Shown here one piece after another: positions 49,038 through 62,535 of a stretch of DNA of 64,000 nt. The translations under genes and the position numbers were made by a program. The stretch covers positions 20,308,410 to 20,372,409 of the forward strand of contig JARCOQ010000014.1 in assembly GCA_029207755.1 (NCBI GenBank). Reading direction: 5' to 3'. A model generated the notes under the pieces. It had not been told where the DNA came from. It did no database searches and was given only the letters and a program-made list of their open reading frames with translations. The stretch is from Chamaea fasciata (lineage: Eukaryota > Chordata > Aves > Passeriformes > Sylviidae). Position 1 is the stretch's first letter, and every line of letters starts with the position of its first letter.

Positions 49038-50430
49038 CTGGATGCTTGGATCTGGCAGAAGTCCTGTGCTGAACTTATTTTTATCAGTTAGCAGCGCACT
49101 CCGTGGCCGAGAGTTCTGTGCAGGAACGGTGGGTCTTTTCTGTGGAAAGCTAAACTCACCCCTCCAAGTTCCTGATGTCAGTTTGCAGGGGGTGTTTGGC
49201 AGTCTAAGGGCAGCTAGGGTTTCAGCTTCATGGCAGCTTGGTTGTGGGAGTGAGTACACTGTTCAGAATTCTAAGTGGCAGAAGCCCACTCCCGGGTACA
49301 GAGCTCTGTGCAGGAACAGTGGCTCTCTTCTGTGGGAAGCTATACTCACCGACTAAGTTCCTAATGTCAGGTTGTAGGAGACATTGGGCACTCGCAGGAC
49401 AGTTAGGGTTCGAGCTTTTGGATGCTTGGATCTGGCAGAAGTCCTGTGCAGAACTTATTTTTTTCAGTTCCCAGCCCACTCCGTGGCCGAGAGTTCTGTG
49501 CAGGAACGGTGGGTCTTTTCTGTGGAAAGCTAAACTCACCCCTCCAAGTTCATGATGTCAGTTTGCAGGGGGTGTTTGGCAGTCTAAGGGCAGCTAGGGT
49601 TTCAGCTTCATGGCAGCTTGGTTGTGGGAGTGAGTACACTGTTCAGAATTCTAAGTGGCAGAAGCCCACTCCCGGGTACAGAGCTCTGTGCAGGAACAGT
49701 GGCTCTCTTCTGTGGGAAGCTATACTCACCGACTAAGTTCCTAATGTCAGGTTGTAGGAGACATTGGGCACTCGCAGGACAGTTAGGGTTCCAGCTTCTG
49801 GGAGCTTGGCTATGGGAGAAGTGCAGCAGTGTTCAGAATTCTAAGTGGCAGAAGCCCACTTCCGGGCACAGAACTCTGTGCAGGAACAGTGGCTCTCTTC
49901 TGTGGGAAGCTATACTCACCCCCTAAGTTCCTAATGGCAGGTTTTAGGAGACATTGGGCACTCCAAGGACAGTTAGCGTTCCAACTTCTTACAGCTTGGT
50001 TCTGGGAGTAATGTGCACTGTTCAGAATTCTAAGTGGCAGAAGCCCACTCCCGGGCACAGAGCTCTGTGCAGGAACTGTGGGTCTTTTCTGTGGGAAACA
50101 AAACTCACCCCAGCAGGTTCCTGATGTCAGGCTGTAGGAGACATTTGGCGCTCCAAGGCCAGTTAGGGTTCCAGCTTCTGGATGCTTGGATCTGGCAGAA
50201 GTCCTGTGCAGAACTTATTTTTATCAGTTAGCAGCGCACTCCGTGGCCGAGAGTTCTGTGCAGGAACGGTGGGTCTTTTCTGTGGAAAGCTATACTCACC
50301 GACTAAGTTCCTAATGTCAGGTTGTAGGAGACATTGGGCACTCCAAGGACAGTTAGGGTTCCAGCTTCTGACAGCTTGGTTGTGGGAGTAATGTGCACTG
50401 TTCAGAATTCTAAGTGGCAGAAGCCCACTC
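49038..50430 (+). repeat. 15-monomer higher-order unit, partial copy 3
   Basis: The third copy runs for about 7.3 monomers and then leaves the pattern at 50,431 (CTCCTGGACACAG instead of CTCCGGGGCACAG). Its fourth monomer carries a patch of about 100 bp (49,632-49,733) copied from the second monomer of the same unit, which shifts the downstream register by one base. Confidence 0.83.
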
Positions 50431-53400
50431 CTGGACACAGAGCTCTGTGCAGGAACGGTGGGTCTTTTCTGTGGGAAGCTATACTCACCGACTAAGTTCC
50501 TAATGTCAGGTTGTAGGAGACATTGGGCACTCGCAGGAAACTTAGCGTTCCAGCTTCTGGGAGCTTGGATATGGGAGAAGTGCAGCAGTGTTCAGAATTG
50601 TAAGTGGCAGAAGCCCACTCCCGGGCACAGAGCTCTGTGCAGGAGCTGTGGGTCTCTTCTGTGGGAAGCAAAACTCACCCCCCGAAGTTCCTAATGTCAG
50701 GTTGTAGGAGACATTGGGCACTCCAAGGACAGTTAGGGTTCCAGCTTCTGGGAGCTTGGCTATGGGAGAAGTGCAGCAGTGTTCAGAATTCTAAGTGGCA
50801 GAAGCCCACTCCCGGGCACAGAGCTCTGTGCAGGAACAGTGGTTCTCTTCTGTGGGAAGCTATACTCACCGACTAAGTTCCTAATGTCAGTTTGTTGGAG
50901 ACATTGGGCACTCCAAGGACAGTTAGGGTTCCAACTTCTTACAGCTTGGTTCTGGGAGTAATGTGCACTGTTCAGAATTCTAAGTGGCAGAAGCCCACTC
51001 TGGGGCAGAGGGCTCTGTGCAGGAACTGTGGGTCTTTTCTGTGGGAAAGTAAACTCACCCCAGCAGGTTCCTGATGTCAGGCTGTAGGAGACATTTGGCA
51101 CTCCAAGGCCAGTAAGGGTTCCAGCTTCTGGGAGATTGGTTATGGGAGAAGCGCAGCAGTGTTCTGAATTGCAAGTGGCAGAAGCCCACTCCCGGGCACA
51201 GAGCTCTGTGCAGGAACAGTGGCTCTCTTCTGTGGGAAGTTAAAGTCACTCCTCCAAGTTCCTGATGTCGGTTTGCAGGAGGTGTTTGGCAGTCTAAGGG
51301 CAGCTAGGGTTTCAGCTTCATGGCAGCTTGGTTGTGGCAGTAAGTACACTGTTCAGAATTCTAAGTGGCAGAAGCCCAGTCCCGGGCACAGAGCTCTGTG
51401 CAGGAACAGTGGCTCTCTTCTGTGGAAAGCTATACTCACCGACTAAGTTCCTAATGTCAGGTTGTAGGAGACATTGGGCACTCCAAGGACACTTAGCGTT
51501 CCAGCTTCTGGGAGCTTGGATATGGGAGAAGTGCAGCAGTGTTCAGAATTGTAAGTGGCAGAAGCCCACTCCCGGGCACAGAGCTCTGTGCAGGAACTGT
51601 GGGTCTCTTCTGTGGGAAACTAAACTCCCCCCAGCAGGTTCCTGATGTCAGGCTGTAGGAGACATTTGGCACTCCAAGGCCAGTAAGGGTTCCAGCTTCT
51701 GGATGCTTGGATCTGGCAGAAGTCCTGTGCTGAACTTATTTTTATCAGTTAGCAGCCCACTCCGTGGCCGAGAGTTCTGTGCAGGAACTGTGGGTCTTTT
51801 CTGTGGGAAGCAAAACTCACCCCTCCAAGTTCATGATTTCAGTTTGCAGGGGGTGTTTGGCAGTCTAAGGGCAGCTAGGGTTTCAGCTTCATGGCAGCTT
51901 GGTTGTGGGAGTAAGTACACTGTTCAGAATTCTAAGTGGCAGAAGCCCACTCCCGGGCACAGAGCTCTGTGCAGGAGCTGTGGGTCTCTTCTGTGGGAAG
52001 CTAAACTCACCCCCGGAAGTTCCTAATGTCAGGCTGTAGGAGACATTTGGCGCTCCAAGGCCAGGTAGGGTTCCAGCTTCTGGATGCTTGGGTCTGGCAG
52101 AAGTCCTGTGCTGAACTTATTTTTATCATGTAGCAGCCCACTCCGTGGCCGAGAGTTCTGTGAAGGAACAGTGGGTCTTTTCTGTGGGAAGCTATACTCA
52201 CCGACTAAGTTCCTAATGTCAGGTTGTAGGAGACATTGGGCACTCGCAGGACAGTTAGGGTTCGAGCTTTTGGATGCTTGGATCTGGCAGAAGTCCTGTG
52301 CAGAACTTATTTTTTTCAGTTCGCAGCCCACTCCGTGGCCGAGAGTTCTGTGCAGGAACGGTGGGTCTTTTCTGTGGAAAGCTAAACTCACCCCTCCAAG
52401 TTCATGATGTCAGTTTGCAGGGGGTGTTTGGCAGTCTAAGGGCAGCTAGGGTTTCAGCTTCATGGCAGCTTGGTTGTGGGAGTAAGTACACTGTTCAGAA
52501 TTCTAAGTGGCAGAAGCCCACTCCGGGACACAGAGCTCTGTGCAGGAGCTGTGGGTCTCTTCTGTGGGAAGCTAAACTCACCCCCTGAAGTTCCTAATGT
52601 CAGGTTGTAGGAGACATTGGGCACTCGCAGGACAGTTAGGGTTCCAGCTTCTGGGAGCTTGGCTATGGGAGAAGTGCAGCAGTGTTCAGAATTCTAAGTG
52701 GCAGAAGCCCACTTCCGGGCACAGAACTCTGTGCAGGAACAGTGGCTCTCTTCTGTGGGAAGCTATACTCACCCCCTAAGTTCCTAATGGCAGGTTTTAG
52801 GAGACATTGGGCACTCCAAGGACAGTTAGCGTTCCAACTTCTTACAGCTTGGTTCTGGGAGTAATGTGCACTGTTCAGAATTCTAAGTGGCAGAAGCCCA
52901 CTCCCGGGCACAGAGCTCTGTGCAGGAACTGTGGGTCTTTTCTGTGGGAAACAAAACTCACCCCAGCAGGTTCCTGATGTCAGGCTGTAGGAGACATTTG
53001 GCGCTCCAAGGCCAGTAAGGGTTCCAGCTTCTGGATGCTTGGATCTGGCAGAAGTCCTGTGCTGAACTTATTTTTATCAGTTAGCAGCGCACTCCGTGGC
53101 CGAGAGTTCTGTGCAGGAACGGTGGGTTTTTTCTGTGGAAAGCTATACTCACCGACTAAGTTCCTAATGTCAGGTTGTAGGAGACATTGGGCACTCCAAG
53201 GACAGTTAGGGTTCCAGCTTCTGACAGCTTGGTTGTGGGAGTAATGTGCACTGTTCAGAATTCTAAGTGGCAGAAGCCCACTCCGGGGCACAGAGCTCTG
53301 TGTAGGAATGGTGGGTCTTTTCTGTGGGAAACTATACTCACCGACTAAGTTCCTAATGTCAGGTTGTAGGAGACATTGGGCACTCGCAGGACACTTAGCG

Positions 53401-53600
53401 TTCCAGCTTCTGGGAGCTTGGATATGGGAGAAGTGCAGCAGTGTTCAGAATTGTAAGTGGCAGAAGCCCACTCCCGGGCACAGAGCTCTGTGCAGGAACT
53501 GTGGGTCTCTTCTGTGGGAAACTAAACTCCCCCCAGCAGGTTCCTGATGTCAGGCTGTAGGAGACATTTGGCACTCCAAGGCCAGTAAGGGTTCCAGCTT
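50431..53600 (+). repeat. Patchwork of right-domain segments
   Basis: Several irregular neighbours occur here: two C monomers in a row (50,558 and 50,748), then D (50,938) and E (51,128). About 52,007-52,180 follows 42,881-43,054 (shift 9,126 bp). About 52,185-53,334 follows 43,629-44,778 (shift 8,556 bp). Within this mosaic all monomers stay in the same orientation and register. Confidence 0.75.
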
Positions 53601-56432
53601 CTGGATGCTTGGATCTGGCAGAAGTCCTGTGCTGAACTTATTTTTATCAGTTAGCAGCCCACTCCGTGGCCGAGAGTTCTGTGCAGGAACATTGGCTCTC
53701 TTCTGTGGGAAGCTAAACTCACCCCTCCAAGTTCCTGATGTCAGTTTGCAGGGGGTGTTTGGCAGTCTAAGGGCAGCTAGGGTTTCAGCTTCATGGCAGC
53801 TTGGTTGTGGGAGTGAGTACACTGTTCAGAATTCTAAGTGGCAGAAGCCCACTCCGGGGCACAGAGCTCTGTGCAGGAACGGTGGATCTCTTCTGTGGGA
53901 AGTTAAAGTCACTCCTCCAAGTTCCTGTTGTCGGTTTGCAGGAGGTGTTTGGCAGTCTAAGGGCAGCTAGGGTTTCAGCTTCATGGCAGCTTGGTTGTGG
54001 CAGTAAGTACACTGTTCAGAATTCTAAGTGGCAGAAGCCCAGTCCCGGGCACAGAGCTCTGTGCAGGAACAGTGGCTCTCTTCTGTGGGAAGCTATACTC
54101 ACCGACTAAGTTCCTAATGTCAGGCTGTAGGAGACATTGGGCACTCCAAGGCCAGTAAGGGTTCCAGCTTCTGGATGCTTGGATCTGGCAGAAGTCCTGT
54201 GCTGAACTTATTTTTATCAGTTAGCAGCCCACTCCGTGGCCGAGAGTTCTGTGCAGGAACTGTGGGTCTTTTCTGTGGGAAGCAAAACTCACCCCTCCAA
54301 GTTCCTGATGTCAGTTTGCAGGGGGTGTTTGGCAGTCTAAGGGCAGCTAGGGTTTCAGCTTCATGGCAGCTTGGTTGTGGGAGTAAGTACACTGTTCAGA
54401 ATTCTAAGTGGCAGAAGCCCAGTCCCGGGCACAGAGCTCTGTGCAGGAACAGTGGCTCTCTTCTGTGGGAAGCTATACTCACCGACTAAGTTCGTGATGT
54501 CAGGCTGTAGGAGACATTTGGCGCTCCAAGGCCAGTTAGGGTTCCAGCTTCTGGATGCTTGGATCTGGCAGAAGTCCTGTGCTGAACTTATTTTTATCAG
54601 TTAGCAGCGCACTCCGTGGCCGAGAGTTCTGTGCAGGAACGGTGGGTCTTTTCTGTGGAAAGCTAAACTCACCCCTCCAAGTTCCTGATGTCAGTTTGCA
54701 GGGGGTGTTTGGCAGTCTAAGGGCAGCTAGGGTTTCAGCTTCCTGGCAGCTTGGTTGTGGGAGTGAGTACACTGTTCAGAATTCTAAGTGGCAGAAGCCC
54801 ACTCCCGGGTACAGAGCTCTGTGCAGGAACAGTGGCTCTCTTCTGTGGGAAGCTATACTCACCGACTAAGTTCGTGATGTCAGGCTGTAGGAGACATTTG
54901 GCGCTCCAAGGCCAGTTAGGGTTCCAGCTTCTGGATGCTTGGATCTGGCAGAAGTCCTGTGCTGAACTTATTTTTATCAGTTAGCAGCGCACTCCGTGGC
55001 CGAGAGTTCTGTGCAGGAACGGTGGGTCTTTTCTGTGGAAAGCTAAACTCACCCCTCCAAGTTCCTGATGTCAGTTTGCAGGGGGTGTTTGGCAGTCTAA
55101 GGGCAGCTAGGGTTTCAGCTTCCTGGCAGCTTGGTTGTGGGAGTGAGTACACTGTTCAGAATTCTAAGTGGCAGAAGCCCACTCCCGGGTCCAGAGCTCT
55201 GTGCAGGAACAGTGGCTCTCTTCTGTGGGAAGCTATACTCACCGACTAAGTTCCTAATGTCAGGTTGTAGGAGACATTGGGCACTCGCAGGACAGTTAGG
55301 GTTCGAGCTTTTGGATGCTTGGATCTGGCAGAAGTCCTGTGCAGAACTTATTTTTTTCAGTTCGCAGCCCACTCCGTGGCCGAGAGTTCTGTGCAGGAAC
55401 GGTGGGTCTTTTCTGTGGAAAGCTAAACTCACCCCTCCAAGTTCATGATGTCAGTTTGCAGGGGGTGTTTGGCAGTCTAAGGGCAGCTAGGGTTTCAGCT
55501 TCATGGCAGCTTGGTTGTGGGAGTAAGTACACTGTTCAGAATTCTAAGTGGCAGAAGCCCACTCCGGGACACAGAGCTCTGTGCAGGAGCTGTGGGTCTC
55601 TTCTGTGGGAAGCTAAACTCACCCCCTGAAGTTCCTAATGTCAGGTTGTAGGAGACATTGGGCACTCGCAGGACAGTTAGGGTTCCAGCTTCTGGGAGCT
55701 TGGCTATGGGAGAAGTGCAGCAGTGTTCAGAATTCTAAGTGGCAGAAGCCCACTTCCGGGCACAGACCTCTGTGCAGGAACAGTGGCTCTCTTCTGTGGG
55801 AAGCTATACTCACCCCCTAAGTTCCTAATGGCAGGTTTTAGGAGACATTGGGCACTCCAAGGACAGTTAGCGTTCCAACTTCTTACAGCTTGGTTCTGGG
55901 AGTAATGTGCACTGTTCAGAATTCTAAGTGGCAGAAGCCCACTCCCGGGCACAGAGCTCTGTGCAGGAACTGTGGGTCTTTTCTGTGGGAAACAAAACTC
56001 CCCCCAGCAGGTTCCTGATGTCAGGCTGTAGGAGACATTTGGCGCTCCAAGGCCAGTAAGTGTTCCAGCTTCTGGATGCTTGGATCTGGCAGAAGTCCTG
56101 TGCTGAACTTATTTTTATCAGTTAGCAGCGCACTCCGTGGCCGAGAGTTCTGTGCAGGAACGGTGGGTCTTTTCTGTGGAAAGCTAAACTCACCCCTCCA
56201 AGTTCCTGATGTCAGTTTGCAGGGGGTGTTTGGCAGTCTAAGGGCAGCTAGGGTTTCAGCTTCATGGCAGCTTGGTTGTGGGAGTAAGTACACTGTTCAG
56301 AATTCTAAGTGGCAGAAGCCCACTCCTGGACACAGAGCTCTGTGCAGGAACGGTGGGTCTTTTCTGTGGGAAGCTATACTCACCGACTAAGTTCCTAATG
56401 TCAGGTTGTAGGAGACATTGGGCACTCCAAGG
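53601..56432 (+). repeat. 2.8-kb duplication, copy 2
   Basis: Counterpart of 39,531-42,362. It runs into the first 17-monomer unit, overlapping it from 56,072 to 56,432, so it feeds directly into the newest tandem expansion. Confidence 0.85.
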
Positions 56433-59303
56433 CCAGTTAGGGTTCCAGCTTCTGGATGCTTGGATTTGGCAGAAGTCCTGTGCTAAACTTATTTTTATCA
56501 GTTAGCAGCCCACTCCGTGGCCGAGAGTTCTGTGCAGGAACGGTGGGTCTTTTCTGTGGGAAGCTATACTTACCGACTAAGTTCCTAATGTCAGGTTGTA
56601 GGAGACATTGGGCACTCCAAGGACAGTTAGGGTTCCAGCTTCTGACAGCTTCGTTGTGGGAGTAATGTGCACTGTTCAGAATTCTAAGTCGCAGAAGCCC
56701 ACTCCGGGACACCGAGCTCTGTGCAGGAACTGTGGGTCTTTTCTGTGGGAAACTCAACTCACCCCAGCAGGTTCCTGATGTCAGGCTGTAGGAGACATTT
56801 GGCGCTCCAAGGCCAGTAAGGGTTCCAGCTTCTGGATGCTTGGATCTGGCAGAAGTCCTGTGCTGAACTTATTTTTATCAGTTAGCAGCCCACTCCGTGG
56901 CCGAGAGTTCTGTGCAGGAACGGGGGGTCTTTTCTGTGGAAAGCTAAACTCACCCCTCCAAGTTCCTGATGTCAGTTTGCAGGGGGTGTTTGGCAGTCTA
57001 AGGGCAGCTAGGGTTTCAGCTTCATGGCAGCTTGGTTGTGGGAGTAAGTACACTGTTCAGAATTCTAAGTGGCAGAAGCCCACTCCGGGGCACAGAGCTC
57101 TGTGCAGAAACAGTGGCTCTCTTCTGTGGGAAGCTATACTCACCGACTAAGTTCGTGATGTCAGGCTGTAGGAGACCTTTGGCGCTCCAAGGCCAGTTAG
57201 GGTTCCAGCTTCTGGATGCTTGGATCTGGCAGAAGTCCTGTGCTGAACTTATTTTTATCAGTTAGCAGCGCACTCCGTGGCCGAGAGTTCTGTGCAGGAA
57301 CGGTGGGTCTTTTCTGTGGAAAGCTAAACTCACCCCTCCAAGTTCCTGATGTCAGTTTGCAGGGGGTGTTTGGCAGTCTAAGGGCAGCTAGGGTTTCAGC
57401 TTCATGGCAGCTTGGTTGTGGGAGTGAGTACACTGTTCAGAATTCTAAGTGGCAGAAGCCCACTCCCGGGTACAGAGCTCTGTGCAGGAACAGTGGCTCT
57501 CTTCTGTGGGAAGCTATACTCACCGACTAAGTTCCTAATGTCAGGTTGTAGGAGACATTGGGCACTCGCAGGACAGTTAGGGTTCGAGCTTTTGGATGCT
57601 TGGATCTGGCAGAAGTCCTGTGCAGAACTTATTTTTTTCAGTTCCCAGCCCACTCCGTGGCCGAGAGTTCTGTGCAGGAACGGTGAGTCTTTTCTGTGGA
57701 AAGCTAAACTCACCCCTCCAAGTTCATGATGTCAGTTTGCAGGGGGTGTTTGGCAGTCTAAGGGCAGCTAGGGTTTCAGCTTCATGGCAGCTTGGTTGTG
57801 GGAGTAAGTACACTGTTCAGAATTCTAAGTGGCAGAAGCCCACTCCGGGACACAGAGCTCTGTGCAGGAGCTGTGGGTCTCTTCTGTGGGAAGCTAAACT
57901 CACCCCCTGAAGTTCCTAATGTCAGGTTGTAGGAGACATTGGGCACTCGCAGGACAGTTAGGGTTCCAGCTTCTGGGAGCTTGGCTATGGGAGAAGTGCA
58001 GCAGTGTTCAGAATTCTAAGTGGCAGAAGCCCACTTCCGGGCACAGAACTCTGTGCAGGAACAGTGGCTCTCTTCTGTGGGAAGCTATACTCACCCCCTA
58101 AGTTCCTAATGGCAGGTTTTAGGAGACATTGGGCACTCCAAGGACAGTTAGCGTTCCAACTTCTTACAGCTTGGTTCTGGGAGTAATGTGCACTGTTCAG
58201 AATTCTAAGTGGCAGAAGCCCACTCCCGGGCACAGAGCTCTGTGCAGGAACTGTGGGTCTTTTCTGTGGGAAACAAAACTCACCCCAGCAGGTTCCTGAT
58301 GTCAGGCTGTAGGAGACATTTGGCGCTCCAAGGCCAGTTAGGGTTCCAGCTTCTGGATGCTTGGATCTGGCAGAAGTCCTGTGCTGAACTTATTTTTATC
58401 AGTTAGCAGCGCACTCCGTGGCCGAGAGTTCTGTGCAGGAACGGTGGGTTTTTTCTGTGGAAAGCTATACTCACCGACTAAGTTCCTAATGTCAGGTTGT
58501 AGGAGACATTGGGCACTCCAAGGACAGTTAGGGTTCCAGCTTCTGACAGCTTGGTTGTGGGAGTAATGTGCACTGTTCAGAATTCTAAGTGGCAGAAGCC
58601 CACTCCGGGGCACAGAGCTCTGTGTAGGAATGGTGGGTCTTTTCTGTGGGAAACTAAACTCACCCCAGCAGGTTCCTGATGTCAGGCTGTAGGAGACATT
58701 TGGCACTCCAAGGCCAGTAAGGGTTCCAGCTTCTGGATGCTTGGATCTGGCAGAAGTCCTGTGCTCAACTTATTTTTATCAGTTAGCAGCGCACTCCGTG
58801 GCCGAGAGTTCTGTGCAGGAACGGTGGGTCTTTTCTGTGGAAAGCTAAACTCACCCCTCCAAGTTCCTGATGTCAGTTTGCAGGGGGTGTTTGGCAGTCT
58901 AAGGGCAGCTAGGGTTTCAGCTTCATGGCAGCTTGGTTGTGGGAGTAAGTACACTGTTCAGAATTCTAAGTGGCAGAAGCCCACTCCTGGACACAGAGCT
59001 CTGTGCAGGAACGGTGGGTCTTTTCTGTGGGAAGCTATACTCACCGACTAAGTTCCTAATGTCAGGTTGTAGGAGACATTGGGCACTCGCAGGACACTTA
59101 GCGTTCCAGCTTCTGGGAGCTTGGATATGGGAGAAGTGCAGCAGTGTTCAGAATTGTAAGTGGCAGAAGCCCACTCCCGGGCACAGAGCTCTGTGCAGGA
59201 ACTGTGGGTCTCTTCTGTGGGAAACTAAACTCCCCCCAGCAGGTTCCTGATGTCAGGCTGTAGGAGACATTTGGCACTCCAAGGCCAGTAAGGGTTCCAG
59301 CTT
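56072..59303 (+). repeat. 17-monomer higher-order unit, copy 1
   Basis: This 3,232-bp unit has the order A-B-A-D-A-B-A-B-A-B-C-D-A-D-A-B-C. Starts are 56,072, 56,263, 56,452, 56,642, 56,832, 57,023, 57,212, 57,403, 57,592, 57,783, 57,973, 58,163, 58,353, 58,543, 58,733, 58,924 and 59,113. Rotated, it equals the 15-monomer unit plus one A-B dimer at 56,832-57,211. That extra dimer is marked by GGAACGGGGGGTC, TGCAGAAACAG and GAGACCTTTGG. Confidence 0.88.
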
Positions 59304-62300
59304 CTGGATGCTTGGATCTGGCAGAAGTCCTGTGCTGAACTTATTTTTATCAGTTAGCAGCGCACTCCGTGGCCGAGAGTTCTGTGCAGGAACGGTGGGT
59401 CTTTTCTGTGGAAAGCTAAACTCACCCCTCCAAGTTCCTGATGTCAGTTTGCAGGGGGTGTTTGGCAGTCTAAGGGCAGCTAGGGTTTCAGCTTCATGGC
59501 AGCTTGGTTGTGGGAGTAAGTACACTGTTCAGAATTCTAAGTGGCAGAAGCCCACTCCCGGACACAGAGCTCTGTGCAGGAACGGTGGGTCTTTTCTGTG
59601 GGAAGCTATACTCACCGACTAAGTTCCTAATGTCAGGTTGTAGGAGACATTGGGCACTCCAAGGCCAGTTAGGGTTCCAGCTTCTGGATGCTTGGATTTG
59701 GCAGAAGTCCTGTGCTAAACTTATTTTTATCAGTTAGCAGCCCACTCCGTGGCCGAGAGTTCTGTGCAGGAACGGTGGGTCTTTTCTGTGGGAAGCTATA
59801 CTTACCGACTAAGTTCCTAATGTCAGGTTGTAGGAGACATTGGGCACTCCAAGGACAGTTAGGGTTCCAGCTTCTGACAGCTTCGTTGTGGGAGTAATGT
59901 GCACTGTTCAGAATTCTAAGTCGCAGAAGCCCACTCCGGGACACCGAGCTCTGTGCAGGAACTGTGGGTCTTTTCTGTGGGAAACTCAACTCACCCCAGC
60001 AGGTTCCTGATGTCAGGCTGTAGGAGACATTTGGCACTCCAAGGCCAGTAAGGGTTCCAGCTTCTGGATGCTTGGATCTGGCAGAAGTCCTGTGCTGAAC
60101 TTATTTTTATCAGTTAGCAGCCCACTCCGTGGCCGAGAGTTCTGTGCAGGAACGGGGGGTCTTTTCTGTGGAAAGCTAAACTCACCCCTCCAAGTTCCTG
60201 ATGTCAGTTTGCAGGGGGTGTTTGGCAGTCTAAGGGCAGCTAGGGTTTCAGCTTCATGGCAGCTTGGTTGTGGGAGTAAGTACACTGTTCAGAATTCTAA
60301 GTGGCAGAAGCCCACTCCGGGGCACAGAGCTCTGTGCAGAAACAGTGGCTCTCTTCTGTGGGAAGCTATACTCACCGACTAAGTTCGTGATGTCAGGCTG
60401 TAGGAGACCTTTGGCGCTCCAAGGCCAGTTAGGGTTCCAGCTTCTGGATGCTTGGATCTGGCAGAAGTCCTGTGCTGAACTTATTTTTATCAGTTAGCAG
60501 CGCACTCCGTGGCCGAGAGTTCTGTGCAGGAACGGTGGGTCTTTTCTGTGGAAAGCTAAACTCACCCCTCCAAGTTCCTGATGTCAGTTTGCAGGGGGTG
60601 TTTGGCAGTCTAAGGGCAGCTAGGGTTTCAGCTTCATGGCAGCTTGGTTGTGGGAGTGAGTACACTGTTCAGAATTCTAAGTGGCAGAAGCCCACTCCCG
60701 GGTACAGAGCTCTGTGCAGGAACAGTGGCTCTCTTCTGTGGGAAGCTATACTCACCGACTAAGTTCCTAATGTCAGGTTGTAGGAGACATTGGGCACTCG
60801 CAGGACAGTTAGGGTTCGAGCTTTTGGATGCTTGGATCTGGCAGAAGTCCTGTGCAGAACTTATTTTTTTCAGTTCCCAGCCCACTCCGTGGCCGAGAGT
60901 TCTGTGCAGGAACGGTGAGTCTTTTCTGTGGAAAGCTAAACTCACCCCTCCAAGTTCATGATGTCAGTTTGCAGGGGGTGTTTGGCAGTCTAAGGGCAGC
61001 TAGGGTTTCAGCTTCATGGCAGCTTGGTTGTGGGAGTAAGTACACTGTTCAGAATTCTAAGTGGCAGAAGCCCACTCCGGGACACAGAGCTCTGTGCAGG
61101 AGCTGTGGGTCTCTTCTGTGGGAAGCTAAACTCACCCCCTGAAGTTCCTAATGTCAGGTTGTAGGAGACATTGGGCACTCGCAGGACAGTTAGGGTTCCA
61201 GCTTCTGGGAGCTTGGCTATGGGAGAAGTGCAGCAGTGTTCAGAATTCTAAGTGGCAGAAGCCCACTTCCGGGCACAGAACTCTGTGCAGGAACAGTGGC
61301 TCTCTTCTGTGGGAAGCTATACTCACCCCCTAAGTTCCTAATGGCAGGTTTTAGGAGACATTGGGCACTCCAAGGACAGTTAGCGTTCCAACTTCTTACA
61401 GCTTGGTTCTGGGAGTAATGTGCACTGTTCAGAATTCTAAGTGGCAGAAGCCCACTCCCGGGCACAGAGCTCTGTGCAGGAACTGTGGGTCTTTTCTGTG
61501 GGAAACAAAACTCACCCCAGCAGGTTCCTGATGTCAGGCTGTAGGAGACATTTGGCGCTCCAAGGCCAGTTAGGGTTCCAGCTTCTGGATGCTTGGATCT
61601 GGCAGAAGTCCTGTGCTGAACTTATTTTTATCAGTTAGCAGCGCACTCCGTGGCCGAGAGTTCTGTGCAGGAACGGTGGGTTTTTTCTGTGGAAAGCTAT
61701 ACTCACCGACTAAGTTCCTAATGTCAGGTTGTAGGAGACATTGGGCACTCCAAGGACAGTTAGGGTTCCAGCTTCTGACAGCTTGGTTGTGGGAGTAATG
61801 TGCACTGTTCAGAATTCTAAGTGGCAGAAGCCCACTCCGGGGCACAGAGCTCTGTGTAGGAATGGTGGGTCTTTTCTGTGGGAAACTAAACTCACCCCAG
61901 CAGGTTCCTGATGTCAGGCTGTAGGAGACATTTGGCACTCCAAGGCCAGTAAGGGTTCCAGCTTCTGGATGCTTGGATCTGGCAGAAGTCCTGTGCTCAA
62001 CTTATTTTTATCAGTTAGCAGCGCACTCCGTGGCCGAGAGTTCTGTGCAGGAACGGTGGGTCTTTTCTGTGGAAAGCTAAACTCACCCCTCCAAGTTCCT
62101 GATGTCAGTTTGCAGGGGGTGTTTGGCAGTCTAAGGGCAGCTAGGGTTTCAGCTTCATGGCAGCTTGGTTGTGGGAGTAAGTACACTGTTCAGAATTCTA
62201 AGTGGCAGAAGCCCACTCCTGGACACAGAGCTCTGTGCAGGAACGGTGGGTCTTTTCTGTGGGAAGCTATACTCACCGACTAAGTTCCTAATGTCAGGTT

Positions 62301-62535
62301 GTAGGAGACATTGGGCACTCGCAGGACACTTAGCGTTCCAGCTTCTGGGAGCTTGGATATGGGAGAAGTGCAGCAGTGTTCAGAATTGTAAGTGGCAGAA
62401 GCCCACTCCCGGGCACAGAGCTCTGTGCAGGAACTGTGGGTCTCTTCTGTGGGAAACTAAACTCCCCCCAGCAGGTTCCTGATGTCAGGCTGTAGGAGAC
62501 ATTTGGCACTCCAAGGCCAGTAAGGGTTCCAGCTT
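59304..62535 (+). repeat. 17-monomer higher-order unit, copy 2
   Basis: This tandem copy is the same length as the first. The differences I noticed are 56,804 G against 60,036 A, and CTCCCGGACAC near 59,556 against CTCCTGGACAC in copies 1 and 3. The near identity suggests a very recent expansion. Confidence 0.88.
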
